From JAEYXS01 sp943367715 (GTDB lineage Bacteria; Verrucomicrobiota; Verrucomicrobiia; Limisphaerales; JAEYXS01), in NCBI GenBank assembly GCA_943367715.1, contig CALRJY020000020.1, positions 51,024 to 115,023 of the forward strand: DNA of 64,000 nucleotides, given 5' to 3'. The position numbers and the translations under genes were made by a program. A model generated the notes under the pieces. That model did no database searches. It had not been told where the DNA came from and saw nothing but the letters and a program-made list of their open reading frames with translations. Positions 25,708 to 34,123 of the stretch are shown here, piece after piece; the stretch's first letter is position 1; every line of letters begins with the position of its first letter.

Positions 25708-25747
25708 ACAGGCGGAACCGCCTTACCGGTTCCGCCTGTTGCTTTTT
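25708..25747 (+). terminator. Intrinsic terminator after purM
   Basis: ACAGGCGGAACCG (25708-25720) and CGGTTCCGCCTGT (25727-25739) form an exact 13-bp stem with a six-base loop, followed by TGCTTTTT. It closes the purS-Q-L-F-M unit. Confidence 0.9.
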
Positions 25748-25850
25748 GGCGGTTCCTTGAACTGCTTCTTTGACAAAAAAGAAAGCAGACACACTTTGGG
25801 GTATTGGACTCCTACGCGGTTACGGTGGCGATTTTTGATAGACCTGAATA

Positions 25851-26741
25851 ATGAATGCCAAATGGCCCTATCGGTTGGCGGCCTTGCTTGCCTTGCTGGT
25901 GTTGTGCGGATGTACTACGCCTTCCACCAAGTACGTGGATTGTCAGCGGGATGTGGAATATGGCCGTCCCAATGGGAAATCTCTGAAGCTGGATGTCTAC
26001 AGCCCGAAAGAGGCGACGAACCGGATGCCGGTCATCATTTGGATACATGGGGGCTCATGGAAAGCCGGCAGCAAAGACAAATGCCCCGTGGCGTTCCTGG
26101 CCGAGAAGGGAGTTATCGCGGTGAGCATCCAATACCGGTTCATTGATGATGCCAAATTTCCTGCTCAAGTGCATGACTGCAAAGGCGTCGTCCGCTGGTT
26201 GCGGGCGAACGCAGAGCGGTTGCACATAGACCCGACCCGGATCGGAGTCTTGGGGGCTTCCGCAGGTGGGCACCTGGCGGCCATGCTGGGCACGACGGCT
26301 GGTGTGAAAGACATGGAAGGGGACGTTGGCGGGAATTTGGACCAATCCAGTCGCGTACAGGCCGTGTGCGCATTCTATCCACCGACAGATCTGAATCTCT
26401 TGATCAAAGTCCCCCGGCTTCGCACTTCACCGGACAGTGATGTGGGCCGTTGGTTAGGTGGTCCGCTGGAGCAGAATCTTGAAAAAGCGGCGCGGGCCAA
26501 TCCGGCCAATTACATTACACCAGATGATTCGCCGTTCTATATCCTCCACGGCGCGGACGATCCGGTGGTGCCTTTGCAGCATAGCAAGCTGTTGCATGAG
26601 GCTTTGGTTAAAGGGGGAGTCGAATCCACGCTTTATATCGTGCCGCACAAAGGCCACGGCATCGGCGCACCGCCTACCGCAGCGAAACAGATCATGGATT
26701 TCTTCGGCAAGCATCTGAAGCTGGAGGACAAGACAAAGTGA
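25851..26741 (+). CDS. Esterase/lipase-like lipoprotein (alpha/beta hydrolase)
   Basis: 296 residues. A lipoprotein signal ends in LCG-Cys21. The mature enzyme has the carboxylesterase/BD-FAE-like pattern: oxyanion motif WIHGGSW, nucleophile Ser137 in GASAGGH, Asp237 in GADDPVVP and His269 in PHKGHG. It is probably anchored in the outer or inner membrane and cleaves an ester, possibly feruloyl or acetyl groups on plant polymers, but that is inference. It sits between purM and purD without an obvious link to purines. DNA composition is like its neighbours. Confidence 0.88.
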   Translation: MNAKWPYRLAALLALLVLCGCTTPSTKYVDCQRDVEYGRPNGKSLKLDVYSPKEATNRMPVIIWIHGGSWKAGSKDKCPVAFLAEKGVIAVSIQYRFIDDAKFPAQVHDCKGVVRWLRANAERLHIDPTRIGVLGASAGGHLAAMLGTTAGVKDMEGDVGGNLDQSSRVQAVCAFYPPTDLNLLIKVPRLRTSPDSDVGRWLGGPLEQNLEKAARANPANYITPDDSPFYILHGADDPVVPLQHSKLLHEALVKGGVESTLYIVPHKGHGIGAPPTAAKQIMDFFGKHLKLEDKTK

Positions 26742-26811
26742 GCAATGGCAAGAAGGGCCAAGTTGTAAAAGTGCTTTCCCTCATGTGGCTTAGTGGATTG
26801 AATCGACGTGC

Positions 26812-28104
26812 ATGAAGTTATTGGTCATAGGGTCGGGCGGACGGGAGCATACTTTGGTATGGAAGCTGGCGCAGTCGCCACAACCGACTAAGATGTGGTG
26901 TGCGCCGGGCAATGCAGGCATCGCTGAGGAGCATCTTGCCAGCAACCGCAGCCCGGTAGAGTTGGTGGCTATCAGTGCGGAGGATTTGCCGAAGTTATTG
27001 GCCTTTGCTTTGGAGCATAAGCCGGATCTGACGGTGGTGGGACCGGATAATCCGCTGGGACTGGGCATCGTCGATCTGTTCCAGAGCAAAGGCTTGCGTA
27101 TCTGGGGGCCGAACAAGAAGGGCGCAGAGTTCGAGGCTTCCAAGGTTTTCACCCAGCACTTCATGGAACGCCACGGCATTCCGACGATGAAGGCGGCTAC
27201 CTTTTCGGATGCGGTCAAAGCCAAAGAATTTGCCCGCAGTCTGGATGGACGATGTGCGGTGAAAGCGGATGGTTTGGCGCTGGGCAAAGGTGTGTTGCTG
27301 ACGACCTCGATTCTTGAGGCGGAAGCGGCCATTGATGAGATCATGGTTGGCAAGGCCTTTGGTGCGGCTGGCAATAACGTGGTCATCCAAGAGCTGCTTG
27401 AGGGAATGGAACTCTCGCTTCATGCGATCGTGGATGGGAAGACGGCGAAGTTGTTTCCCACTTCGCAAGATCACAAACGCATCTTTGATAACGATCAGGG
27501 TTTGAACACGGGTGGCATGGGCACGTATTCACCCGCACCGTTTCTGACCGATGCCGAGTTGCAAGCGGTCGGCAAAGCGATCTTGGATCCGTGGTTGAAG
27601 GGATGTAAGGCCGAAGGGATTGATTATCACGGTATCATCTATCCCGGAGTCATGTTGACGAAGAATGGGCCTAAGGTGATCGAGTTCAATGCGCGTTTCG
27701 GCGATCCGGAGACGCAAGTGTATCTGACGCGCTTGGAAAGTGATTTGGTGGAAATCCTAAATGCCAGTGTCGATGGAACGTTGGATAAGACACCGATGTA
27801 TTGGAGTGCGATGCCTTCGGTCTGCGTGGTGATGGCGTCGGGCGGTTATCCCGGGAATTACCCCAAGGGGAAAGTTATCACGGGCCTGGACAAAGCGAAT
27901 GCATTGCCGAACACGAAAGTTTTCCATGCGGGCACGGTGCTAAAGGATGGGCAGGTGGTGACCAATGGCGGGCGGGTATTAGGTGTGACTGCCTGGGCGC
28001 CAACACTCAAAGAGGCGCGTGAGGCGGCTTATAAGGCGGTGGCCCTCATTAACTTCGAAGGGGCTCAATTCAGACGGGACATTGCATCCAAGGCACTTCG
28101 CTGA
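26812..28104 (+). CDS. purD: Phosphoribosylamine-glycine ligase (GAR synthetase)
   Basis: 430 residues of the ATP-grasp family: MKLLVIGSGGREHTLVWKL at the start, VVGPDNPLGLGIVD, VKADGLALGKGVLL, VIQELLEGMELSL and the metal-binding end VIEFNARFGDPETQ. It joins phosphoribosylamine to glycine, the second step of the pathway. Note that the glycine-producing SHMT domain is encoded two genes downstream. A small secreted protein gene follows after 12 bases. Confidence 0.97.
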   Translation: MKLLVIGSGGREHTLVWKLAQSPQPTKMWCAPGNAGIAEEHLASNRSPVELVAISAEDLPKLLAFALEHKPDLTVVGPDNPLGLGIVDLFQSKGLRIWGPNKKGAEFEASKVFTQHFMERHGIPTMKAATFSDAVKAKEFARSLDGRCAVKADGLALGKGVLLTTSILEAEAAIDEIMVGKAFGAAGNNVVIQELLEGMELSLHAIVDGKTAKLFPTSQDHKRIFDNDQGLNTGGMGTYSPAPFLTDAELQAVGKAILDPWLKGCKAEGIDYHGIIYPGVMLTKNGPKVIEFNARFGDPETQVYLTRLESDLVEILNASVDGTLDKTPMYWSAMPSVCVVMASGGYPGNYPKGKVITGLDKANALPNTKVFHAGTVLKDGQVVTNGGRVLGVTAWAPTLKEAREAAYKAVALINFEGAQFRRDIASKALR

Positions 28105-28116
28105 GATAGTAACGCC

Positions 28117-29142
28117 ATGAAACGGTTGATCCTATCCTTGGCCCTGACGTTTGCGGTCGTTACCGCGCAGGCAGCCGCGCCCAGTTTTGAGGAGGTTTAC
28201 TCCATTCTGAAGACCAACCTTTCGGGTGTATCTGAAACGGATTTGCAAGGTGCGGCGGTGGAAGGATTGCTCAGCAAGTTGGGGAATCGCGCTCTGTTGG
28301 TCACGAACGTGGCCAAGGTGGATGATGGTGATGCCAAGCCAAGACCGGCTGTGGCGGTGACATCGGTGTTTGATTCTTCCTACGGATACGTTCGATTGGG
28401 CGATTTGGGTGAAGGCGCGGATAAACCTATCGGAGAAGCGCTGCATCTGCTGACCAGCACGAACAAGTTGAAGGGAATGGTGGTGGATTTGCGGTTTGCC
28501 AAAGGAAGCGATCACCAAGGGATTTTCAAAGTGGCGGATTGTTTTTATCCGGGGGACAAGACGATTGCTTTGGTAGAAGGCAAAACGGAGAAGTCCACAG
28601 GGCGCAGTGCCTTGAACCAGTTACCGACGGTGATCTTGGTGAATCGCAAGACGCAGGATGCGGTGGAAGTGCTGGCGGCTTCGTTGAGGGCAGGGAAGGT
28701 GGGTTTGCTGCTGGGCTCATCGACGGCGGGACAATTGAGTTTGTATCGCGACATTCCGCTGAGCACGGGTCATGTGCTGCGAGTGGCGACGAGCGAGATC
28801 AAGTTTGAGGATGGAACGACGATGCCATTCAACGGCGTCGTGCCGGATATCAAGGTGGACGTGAGCTTGCTGGATGAGCAGATGTATTTGGCGGATGCGT
28901 TCAAGGTGTTAGGCGATGCTAAGTCCACGAACAAGGCGCAGGTGGTTACGACGCCGACACGTCTGATCAATGAGGCGGAACTGGTCCGCCGGCATAAGGA
29001 GGGGCAGAATCCCGATATCGATGTAGTGGCGGTGAAGCCGGGAGAGGCTCCGGCCAAGGTCATCCGGGATCCGGCTTTGGCGCGGGCATTGGATCTGGTC
29101 AAAGGGCTTTCGATGGTCCGGGATTATCGGGGTAAGAAATGA
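28117..29142 (+). CDS. Exported S41 peptidase-like protein lacking the catalytic dyad
   Basis: 341 residues with a signal peptide (LILSLALTFAVVTAQAAA). The middle follows the tail-specific protease (S41) core: GYVRLGDLGEG, GMVVDLRFAKG, PTVILVNRKTQDAVEVLAASLRAG and LLLGSSTAGQ. In S41 enzymes the Ser and Lys of the dyad lie 25 residues apart in SASASE and TFGK; here those places hold Asp181 and Gln206, exactly 25 apart. No PDZ domain is present. It is thus probably a non-catalytic binding protein. It starts 12 bases after purD. Confidence 0.75.
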   Translation: MKRLILSLALTFAVVTAQAAAPSFEEVYSILKTNLSGVSETDLQGAAVEGLLSKLGNRALLVTNVAKVDDGDAKPRPAVAVTSVFDSSYGYVRLGDLGEGADKPIGEALHLLTSTNKLKGMVVDLRFAKGSDHQGIFKVADCFYPGDKTIALVEGKTEKSTGRSALNQLPTVILVNRKTQDAVEVLAASLRAGKVGLLLGSSTAGQLSLYRDIPLSTGHVLRVATSEIKFEDGTTMPFNGVVPDIKVDVSLLDEQMYLADAFKVLGDAKSTNKAQVVTTPTRLINEAELVRRHKEGQNPDIDVVAVKPGEAPAKVIRDPALARALDLVKGLSMVRDYRGKK

Positions 29143-29239
29143 GCCGACCGGCTCGTTTTGCGTCAATTTAAACATTTCGACGGCAAGAGGATTTCGCCGT
29201 TGACGATTCGGCGTTGGCATCCCACTTTTAACGACTTTA

Positions 29240-31429
29240 ATGGCTGGCGAGATTACAATTTTGGTCATTTGCACCGGGAACATTTGCCGCAGTCCCATGG
29301 CGGAAGGGTTCTTCCGTGACGCGGTCAAAAACCGGAAGGGTTTTCGCATCATTTCCGCGGGTGTCGGCGCGATGAATGGGCAAGCGCCGAGCACGCATTC
29401 GGTGACGGCGATGCGCGAAAAAGGCATCGATATCTCCCGGCAAGTTAGCAAGATGGTCACGGCCCAGCTCGTGGACCAGGCGGATTACATCTTCGGCATG
29501 ACCCAGAGCCATCTGGACAGTTTGGTTTACATGTATCCGCATGCCGTGGAGAAGACTTTCCTGTTGCGGGAGTTCGACGATGCGGTGGAGGGCTATGACA
29601 AGGAGATCTCCGATCCGATCGGCAGCTCCTTCCAAGTTTACGCCCATTGTCGTGATGAAATTGAGCAGGGTGTGCTTTCCGCGGTCAAGTTCATCGAACA
29701 CACGGAATCAGCAGGTGTCGCGCAGGCAAACATGATGAAGAAAACGGTAGCGATCGGTTCGGATCACGGTGGTTTTAAACTGAAAGAAGCGCTCAAGAGC
29801 CATCTGCAAGGGCAGGGGGTCACGGTGGAAGACTTGGGCACGCTCTCGACGGAATCGACGGATTATCCGGACTTCGCGCATGCAGTAGCGCAATGCGTCG
29901 TGCGCGGGCAGGCGGATGAGGGGATTTTGGTCTGCACCACGGGTGTGGGCATGAGCATCACGGCGAACAAAGTCTCGGGCATCCGGGCCGCCTTGGTCTT
30001 CAATGAAGAGATGGCGGCGCTCAGCCGCCAGCATAACAACGCGAACGTGATTTGCCTGGGTGAGAAACTGGTTTCCACCGAGCAGGCCAAACGCATCGTA
30101 GATACATTTTTGAACGCCCGCTTCGAAGGCGGACGGCATGAAAGACGAGTAAATAAGATGGAGAAAACTGCTTCAACGTGCTGCGGCCCGATGGCCCAGA
30201 CCCTTGCCCAAACGGACCCTGAGATCGCCAAATTGATCAACCAGGAGCGCCAGCGCCAACAGGAAAATATTGAGCTCATCGCGAGCGAGAATTTCACCAG
30301 CCCCGCGGTGATGGAAGCCCAAGGCTCGGTGCTGACAAACAAGTATGCCGAAGGTTATCCCGGCAAGCGCTGGTACGGCGGTTGCGAGAACGTGGACGTA
30401 GTGGAAACGCTGGCCATTGACCGCGCCAAGCAGCTCTTCGGTGCGGAGCATGCCAACGTGCAGCCGCACTCCGGTTCCGGCGCGAACATGGCCGTTTACT
30501 TCGCCATGCTGAAGCCCGGCGACAAGATGCTGACGATGGACCTGAGCCACGGCGGTCACTTGACCCACGGCAACAAGGCGAATTTCTCCGGCAAGTTTTT
30601 CGAGATCGTCCATTACGGCGTGCGCAAGGAAGATGAACGGATCGATTACGATCAGCTCGCGCAGATGGCCCGCGAACATAAGCCCAAGATGATCACGGTG
30701 GGGGCGAGTGCCTATCCGCGCATCATTGATTTCAAGCGCATGAGCGAGATCGCCCAAGAAGTGGGTGCGCTGATGCTGGCGGACATCGCGCACATCGCCG
30801 GTCTCGTGGCAGCGGGCATTCATCCGAATCCGGTGCCGTATGCTGATTTCGTCACGACCACGACGCACAAGACTCTGCGCGGACCGCGTGGTGGTTTGAT
30901 CATGTGCAAGGCGAAGTACCAGAAGGAAATTGATTCGCAGGCATTCCCGGGCATCCAAGGCGGACCGCTGATGCACGTCATCGCCGCGAAAGCCGTTTGC
31001 TTCCAGGAAGCGTTGCAGCCGGGCTTCAAGTCTTATCAACAGCAGATCGTGAAGAATGCTGCCGCTTTGGCGCAGGGCATGATCAAGAACGGCTACCGCC
31101 TCGTGAGCGGTGGCACCGAGAATCATCTGATGCTGGTGGACGTGGGCGCCAAAGGCATCACGGGCAAGGATTCCCAGATCGCGCTCGATGAGGCTGGCAT
31201 CACGACGAACAAGAACACGATTCCCTTTGAGACGCGCTCTCCGTTCCAGGCCAGCGGTGTCCGCTTGGGCACGCCTGCGGTGACCACTCGCGGCATGAAA
31301 GAGGCTGAAATGGCGGAAATCGCCGACATGATCAGCGAAGTGCTGGTGGATATAAAAAACGTTGACGCCGCACACTCTGTGCGCGAACGTGTGAAGCGCT
31401 TAACCGCCAAGTTCCCTCTGCCATATTGA
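29240..31429 (+). CDS. glyA: Fusion: low-MW protein-tyrosine phosphatase + ribose-5-phosphate isomerase B + serine hydroxymethyltransferase
   Basis: One uninterrupted 729-residue frame with three full-length enzymes. Residues 1 to about 160: phosphatase with P-loop Cys11-x5-Arg17 (CTGNICRSP) and a late SDPIG Asp. Residues 166-306: RpiB with GSDHGGFKLKEAL, Cys232 in LVCTTGVGM and GGRHERRV. Residues 307-729: SHMT with LIASENFTS, SGSGANMAVY, PLP Lys544 in TTTTHKTLRGPRGG and a normal C-terminus. Met166 and Met307 could also serve as internal starts, but no stop codon separates the parts and neither has a strong ribosome-binding site. RpiB gives ribose 5-phosphate; SHMT gives glycine and methylene-THF; both feed the purine genes upstream. 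The phosphatase substrate is unknown. Confidence 0.9.
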   Translation: MAGEITILVICTGNICRSPMAEGFFRDAVKNRKGFRIISAGVGAMNGQAPSTHSVTAMREKGIDISRQVSKMVTAQLVDQADYIFGMTQSHLDSLVYMYPHAVEKTFLLREFDDAVEGYDKEISDPIGSSFQVYAHCRDEIEQGVLSAVKFIEHTESAGVAQANMMKKTVAIGSDHGGFKLKEALKSHLQGQGVTVEDLGTLSTESTDYPDFAHAVAQCVVRGQADEGILVCTTGVGMSITANKVSGIRAALVFNEEMAALSRQHNNANVICLGEKLVSTEQAKRIVDTFLNARFEGGRHERRVNKMEKTASTCCGPMAQTLAQTDPEIAKLINQERQRQQENIELIASENFTSPAVMEAQGSVLTNKYAEGYPGKRWYGGCENVDVVETLAIDRAKQLFGAEHANVQPHSGSGANMAVYFAMLKPGDKMLTMDLSHGGHLTHGNKANFSGKFFEIVHYGVRKEDERIDYDQLAQMAREHKPKMITVGASAYPRIIDFKRMSEIAQEVGALMLADIAHIAGLVAAGIHPNPVPYADFVTTTTHKTLRGPRGGLIMCKAKYQKEIDSQAFPGIQGGPLMHVIAAKAVCFQEALQPGFKSYQQQIVKNAAALAQGMIKNGYRLVSGGTENHLMLVDVGAKGITGKDSQIALDEAGITTNKNTIPFETRSPFQASGVRLGTPAVTTRGMKEAEMAEIADMISEVLVDIKNVDAAHSVRERVKRLTAKFPLPY

Positions 31430-31451
31430 TTTATGGCATGGTGAACCCCGC

Positions 31452-31576
31452 ACTGAACCCCCGGTAGCAATACCGTTCAGTAACCAACAACTCCCCAAGA
31501 GAACGTGGATGCAGCATCCACGACCCCAGGGGCTATATTTGCGCCGGTTACGGTTTAAGCACCGGCGCGTATTTTT
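31452..31576 (+). promoter_or_regulatory. Three-hairpin leader between glyA and rho
   Basis: Hairpin 1: ACTGAAC (31452-31458) with GTTCAGT (31475-31481), inside it GGTA-GCAA-TACC with a GNRA-type loop. Hairpin 2: CGTGGATGC (31504-31512) with GCATCCACG (31514-31522). Hairpin 3: GCGCCGGT (31541-31548) with ACCGGCGC (31561-31568), followed by GTATTTTT, terminator-like. The rho ATG is only 13 bases after the T-run and has no clear Shine-Dalgarno, so hairpin 3 probably lies in the rho mRNA and may attenuate it. It could also simply terminate the fusion-gene transcript. Confidence 0.6.
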
Positions 31577-31588
31577 ACACGTAGATAT

Positions 31589-33235
31589 ATGGCAAAAGCA
31601 CCCAAAAAGGCCACCACGAAAAAGGTGGCAAAGAAGGCCGTCGCCTCCGATACGGAGCAGCCCGTATTGATCGAAACTCCCGAAGTGGTGGAAACGCCAG
31701 CACCGACTCCGCCCGCGAAGGTTGAAAAGCCGGTCGAGAAAATTGAGAAGTCGGTTCAGGCGGAACCGGTGAAACCGTCGCCCGCGCCAACACCTGCGCC
31801 TCAACGACCGGCTCCAACGGTTAGACCGCCAGCGCCTGCTCCGGTAGCGCCTCCAGTTTCGCGACGCATCGAAACCTCTGATGAACTCGAGCCGCCCAAG
31901 CATGCGGTGGAAGAGCGTGAAGAAGAGGAAACTGCCGCACCGCGCAACGCGGATGGATCGGTGACGCCGCAGATCCGGATTAACATCAGCCAGCTCCAGG
32001 CCATGGCCATCGGTGAGCTGAACAAGATGGCGAAGGAGATGGGGATCGAGAACTTCGGCACGATGAAGAAGCACGAGGTGATCTTCCAGATCCTGCAGAA
32101 GAATGGCGAACGCAACGGCATCCTCTTCGGCGAAGGTGTGCTGGAGATCTTGCCGGAAGGCTTCGGCTTCCTGCGCTCCCAGAGCTTCAATTACCTGCCG
32201 TGCCCGGAAGACATTTATGTGTCGCCTTCGCAGATCCGCCGTTTCGATCTGCAAACGGGTGATATCATCGCCGGTCAGATCCGTCCGCCGAAAGAAAAGG
32301 AACGTTTCTTCGCGCTGTTGAAGGTGGAATCCGTCGGTCACGAAGACCCGGACAAGGCGAAGGACAAGACGCATTTCGACAACCTCACGCCGTTGTTCCC
32401 GAACAAGCGTTTCCTTTTGGAAACGGCTTCGGATGAATTCTCCACGCGCGTGCTGGACCTGGTCTGCCCGATCGGCAAAGGCAGCCGTGGTTTGATCGTC
32501 GCTCCGCCTCGTACCGGTAAAACGGTGCTGATGCAGAAGCTGGCGAACGCCATCATCAAGAACAATCCCGAGTGCTACCTGTTCATTCTCCTCATCGACG
32601 AACGCCCTGAGGAAGTGACGGACATGGAGCGCTCCTGCCGTGAGGCGGAAGTGATCGCGTCCACCTTCGATGAACCGCCGGAACGCCATGTGCAAGTGGC
32701 CGAGATGGTGATCGAGAAGGCCAAGCGCATGATCGAACACAAGAAGGATGTGGTCATCCTGCTCGACTCCATCACACGTCTCGCCCGCGCTTACAACACG
32801 GTGCAACCGCACTCCGGCAAGATCCTGTCCGGCGGTGTGGATGCGAACGCGTTGCACAAGCCGAAGCGTTTCTTCGGTGCCGCTCGTAACATCGAAGAAG
32901 GTGGCTCGCTGACGATCATGGCGACGGCGCTGGTGGATACCGGCTCCCGCATGGATGAAGTCATCTTCGAAGAATTCAAGGGAACAGGTAACATGGAAGT
33001 GCATCTGGACCGCCATCTGGTGGACCGCCGCATTTTCCCCTCGATCAACATCGAGATGTCCGGCACGCGCAAAGAAGAGCTGCTGTATCATCCCGACGAA
33101 TACGGCCGCGTGGTCATGCTGCGCCGTGCGCTCACGGGCGTGCCGCCGGTCGAGGCGATGGAACTGATGCTGAACAAGCTGAAGAAGACGCGCAGCAACA
33201 TCGAGTTCCTGCTGACGATGATGATGGGCCAGTAA
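31589..33235 (+). CDS. rho: Transcription termination factor Rho with long N-terminal extension
   Basis: 548 residues against about 420 in E. coli. Residues 1 to about 125 are a low-complexity Lys/Ala/Pro region (MAKAPKKATTKKVAKKA, then PAPTPAPQRPAP) that is probably disordered. Then come the N-terminal helical domain (LQAMAIGELNKMAKEMGIENFGTMKK), the cold-shock-like RNA-binding domain (GVLEILPEGFGFLRS, EDIYVSPSQIRRF) and the ATPase with Walker A APPRTGKT, Walker B VVILLDSITRLARAYN and the Q/R-loop region. It unwinds RNA at Rho-dependent terminators. The gene is preceded by a structured leader and followed by an intrinsic terminator. Confidence 0.97.
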   Translation: MAKAPKKATTKKVAKKAVASDTEQPVLIETPEVVETPAPTPPAKVEKPVEKIEKSVQAEPVKPSPAPTPAPQRPAPTVRPPAPAPVAPPVSRRIETSDELEPPKHAVEEREEEETAAPRNADGSVTPQIRINISQLQAMAIGELNKMAKEMGIENFGTMKKHEVIFQILQKNGERNGILFGEGVLEILPEGFGFLRSQSFNYLPCPEDIYVSPSQIRRFDLQTGDIIAGQIRPPKEKERFFALLKVESVGHEDPDKAKDKTHFDNLTPLFPNKRFLLETASDEFSTRVLDLVCPIGKGSRGLIVAPPRTGKTVLMQKLANAIIKNNPECYLFILLIDERPEEVTDMERSCREAEVIASTFDEPPERHVQVAEMVIEKAKRMIEHKKDVVILLDSITRLARAYNTVQPHSGKILSGGVDANALHKPKRFFGAARNIEEGGSLTIMATALVDTGSRMDEVIFEEFKGTGNMEVHLDRHLVDRRIFPSINIEMSGTRKEELLYHPDEYGRVVMLRRALTGVPPVEAMELMLNKLKKTRSNIEFLLTMMMGQ

Positions 33236-33261
33236 ACTGGCCGTCAGTCATAGAAATTGCG

Positions 33262-33297
33262 AAAGCCTCCGGTGATGAACCGGGGGCTTTTTTTTGG
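33262..33297 (+). terminator. Intrinsic terminator after rho
   Basis: AAAGCCTCCGGT (33262-33273) pairs with ACCGGGGGCTTT (33279-33290), one G-T pair, five-base loop, followed by eight T in all. It ends the rho transcript. Confidence 0.92.
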
Positions 33298-33304
33298 TAC
33301 GGGA

Positions 33305-33343
33305 AACATCAAACATCGAACTTCCAACGCCCGACATCGAAAT
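33305..33343. repeat. Dispersed repeat, CATCGAAC type, copy 2
   Basis: AACATCAAACATCGAACTTCCAACGC split here as AACATC, AACATCGAACTTCC and CAACGCCCGACATCGAA; it aligns with 19550-19585 over roughly 29 bases with about three differences. It lies directly after the rho terminator. Confidence 0.55.
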
Positions 33344-33420
33344 AAAGGGGAATTGCCGCGGACGAAGGGGGTGCCGCTGGTTTTTAAACGTTGCTGCGGG
33401 TGGGGACAACCCGCGCCCCA

Positions 33421-33621
33421 TCAGCAGGGTTGGTGGCCCCAGTCGTTGTATTTCAGGTCTTCCTCGAAGGCGGCCATCTGTTCTTCTTTGGAAAGCGGCT
33501 TAACGGCGGACGGAACGGGCGCAGGTGCGTCAGGGGGAATCGGTGCCTGGGAAATGGCACTGTTATCCGTTGCCTGAGGGGCAGGGGCTGATGGTGACTG
33601 ATTGGAGGCTTGGTCGGCCAT
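33421..33621 (-). CDS. Small Pro/Ala-rich protein with a WGHQPC end
   Basis: 66 residues from the ATG at 33621. The first 40 residues are rich in Ala, Pro, Gln and Ser and look disordered; the last 25 are charged and specific in character (KPLSKEEQMAAFEEDLKYNDWGHQPC, split as KPLSKEEQMAAFEEDL and KYNDWGHQPC), which suggests a selected binding motif. No signal peptide or membrane segment. No partner gene is adjacent and no strong ribosome-binding site is seen. Function unknown. Confidence 0.5.
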   Translation of the reverse strand: MADQASNQSPSAPAPQATDNSAISQAPIPPDAPAPVPSAVKPLSKEEQMAAFEEDLKYNDWGHQPC

Positions 33622-34123
33622 AACGTGAGTTACTTTAGCGCATGGAAAAGGATTCGCCAACAAGGAAGGATCAGATTGGCGACGGAGTGAGGAGGGGTAA
33701 ATTTTTGATATTTTGTCTCCATATAGCGCATGCAGCGCATATAGGCCTCACGGAAGAAGTGGAGATGTGTCAGCATGTGGCTATGAAGAAACCGCAATTT
33801 AGTCCGAGAATAGCAGGGAATAGCGAGGCTAAGGATAACGGATGAAGGGCAACGATGCCACCCTGGAGGCATCGAAAAAGACAAGGCTAGACCAGAAAAG
33901 GCTCAAATGAAGACGAATCAGGATCATGATAGATTGCGGGCAACGAAGTGCAATCGGGAGATAAGCCGGGTAAGCGGAACTTATTTCTTAAGGGGTGTTT
34001 GAATAGTTTTGCAAGTTGCCTTGTCAAAATGGGCAACTTGACCCGTTCCTTGGCGGTGCAACCTCCTGTGGACAGGATATTTGTTGCCTCCAGACAGGGG
34101 CAAAAGCTAGCTTAGAAAGTTCT
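33622..34123. other. 500-base intergenic region
   Basis: Between the small minus-strand gene and the lipoprotein gene. Short frames on both strands lack ribosome-binding sites and protein-like composition. There is a local direct repeat AGCGCAT-GC-AGCGCAT near 33725-33740 and nothing else notable. It probably carries the promoter of the lipoprotein-resB-ccsA unit, but none was identified. Confidence 0.5.

Noticed and set aside
31400..33091. A 563-codon open frame on the minus strand across rho
   Set aside because: It lies fully antisense to a certain gene; its length is explained by codon bias of rho. The composition (long His/Arg/Leu runs) is not protein-like.
33642..33845. A 67-codon frame upstream of the lipoprotein gene
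   Set aside because: No ribosome-binding site and no protein-like pattern.
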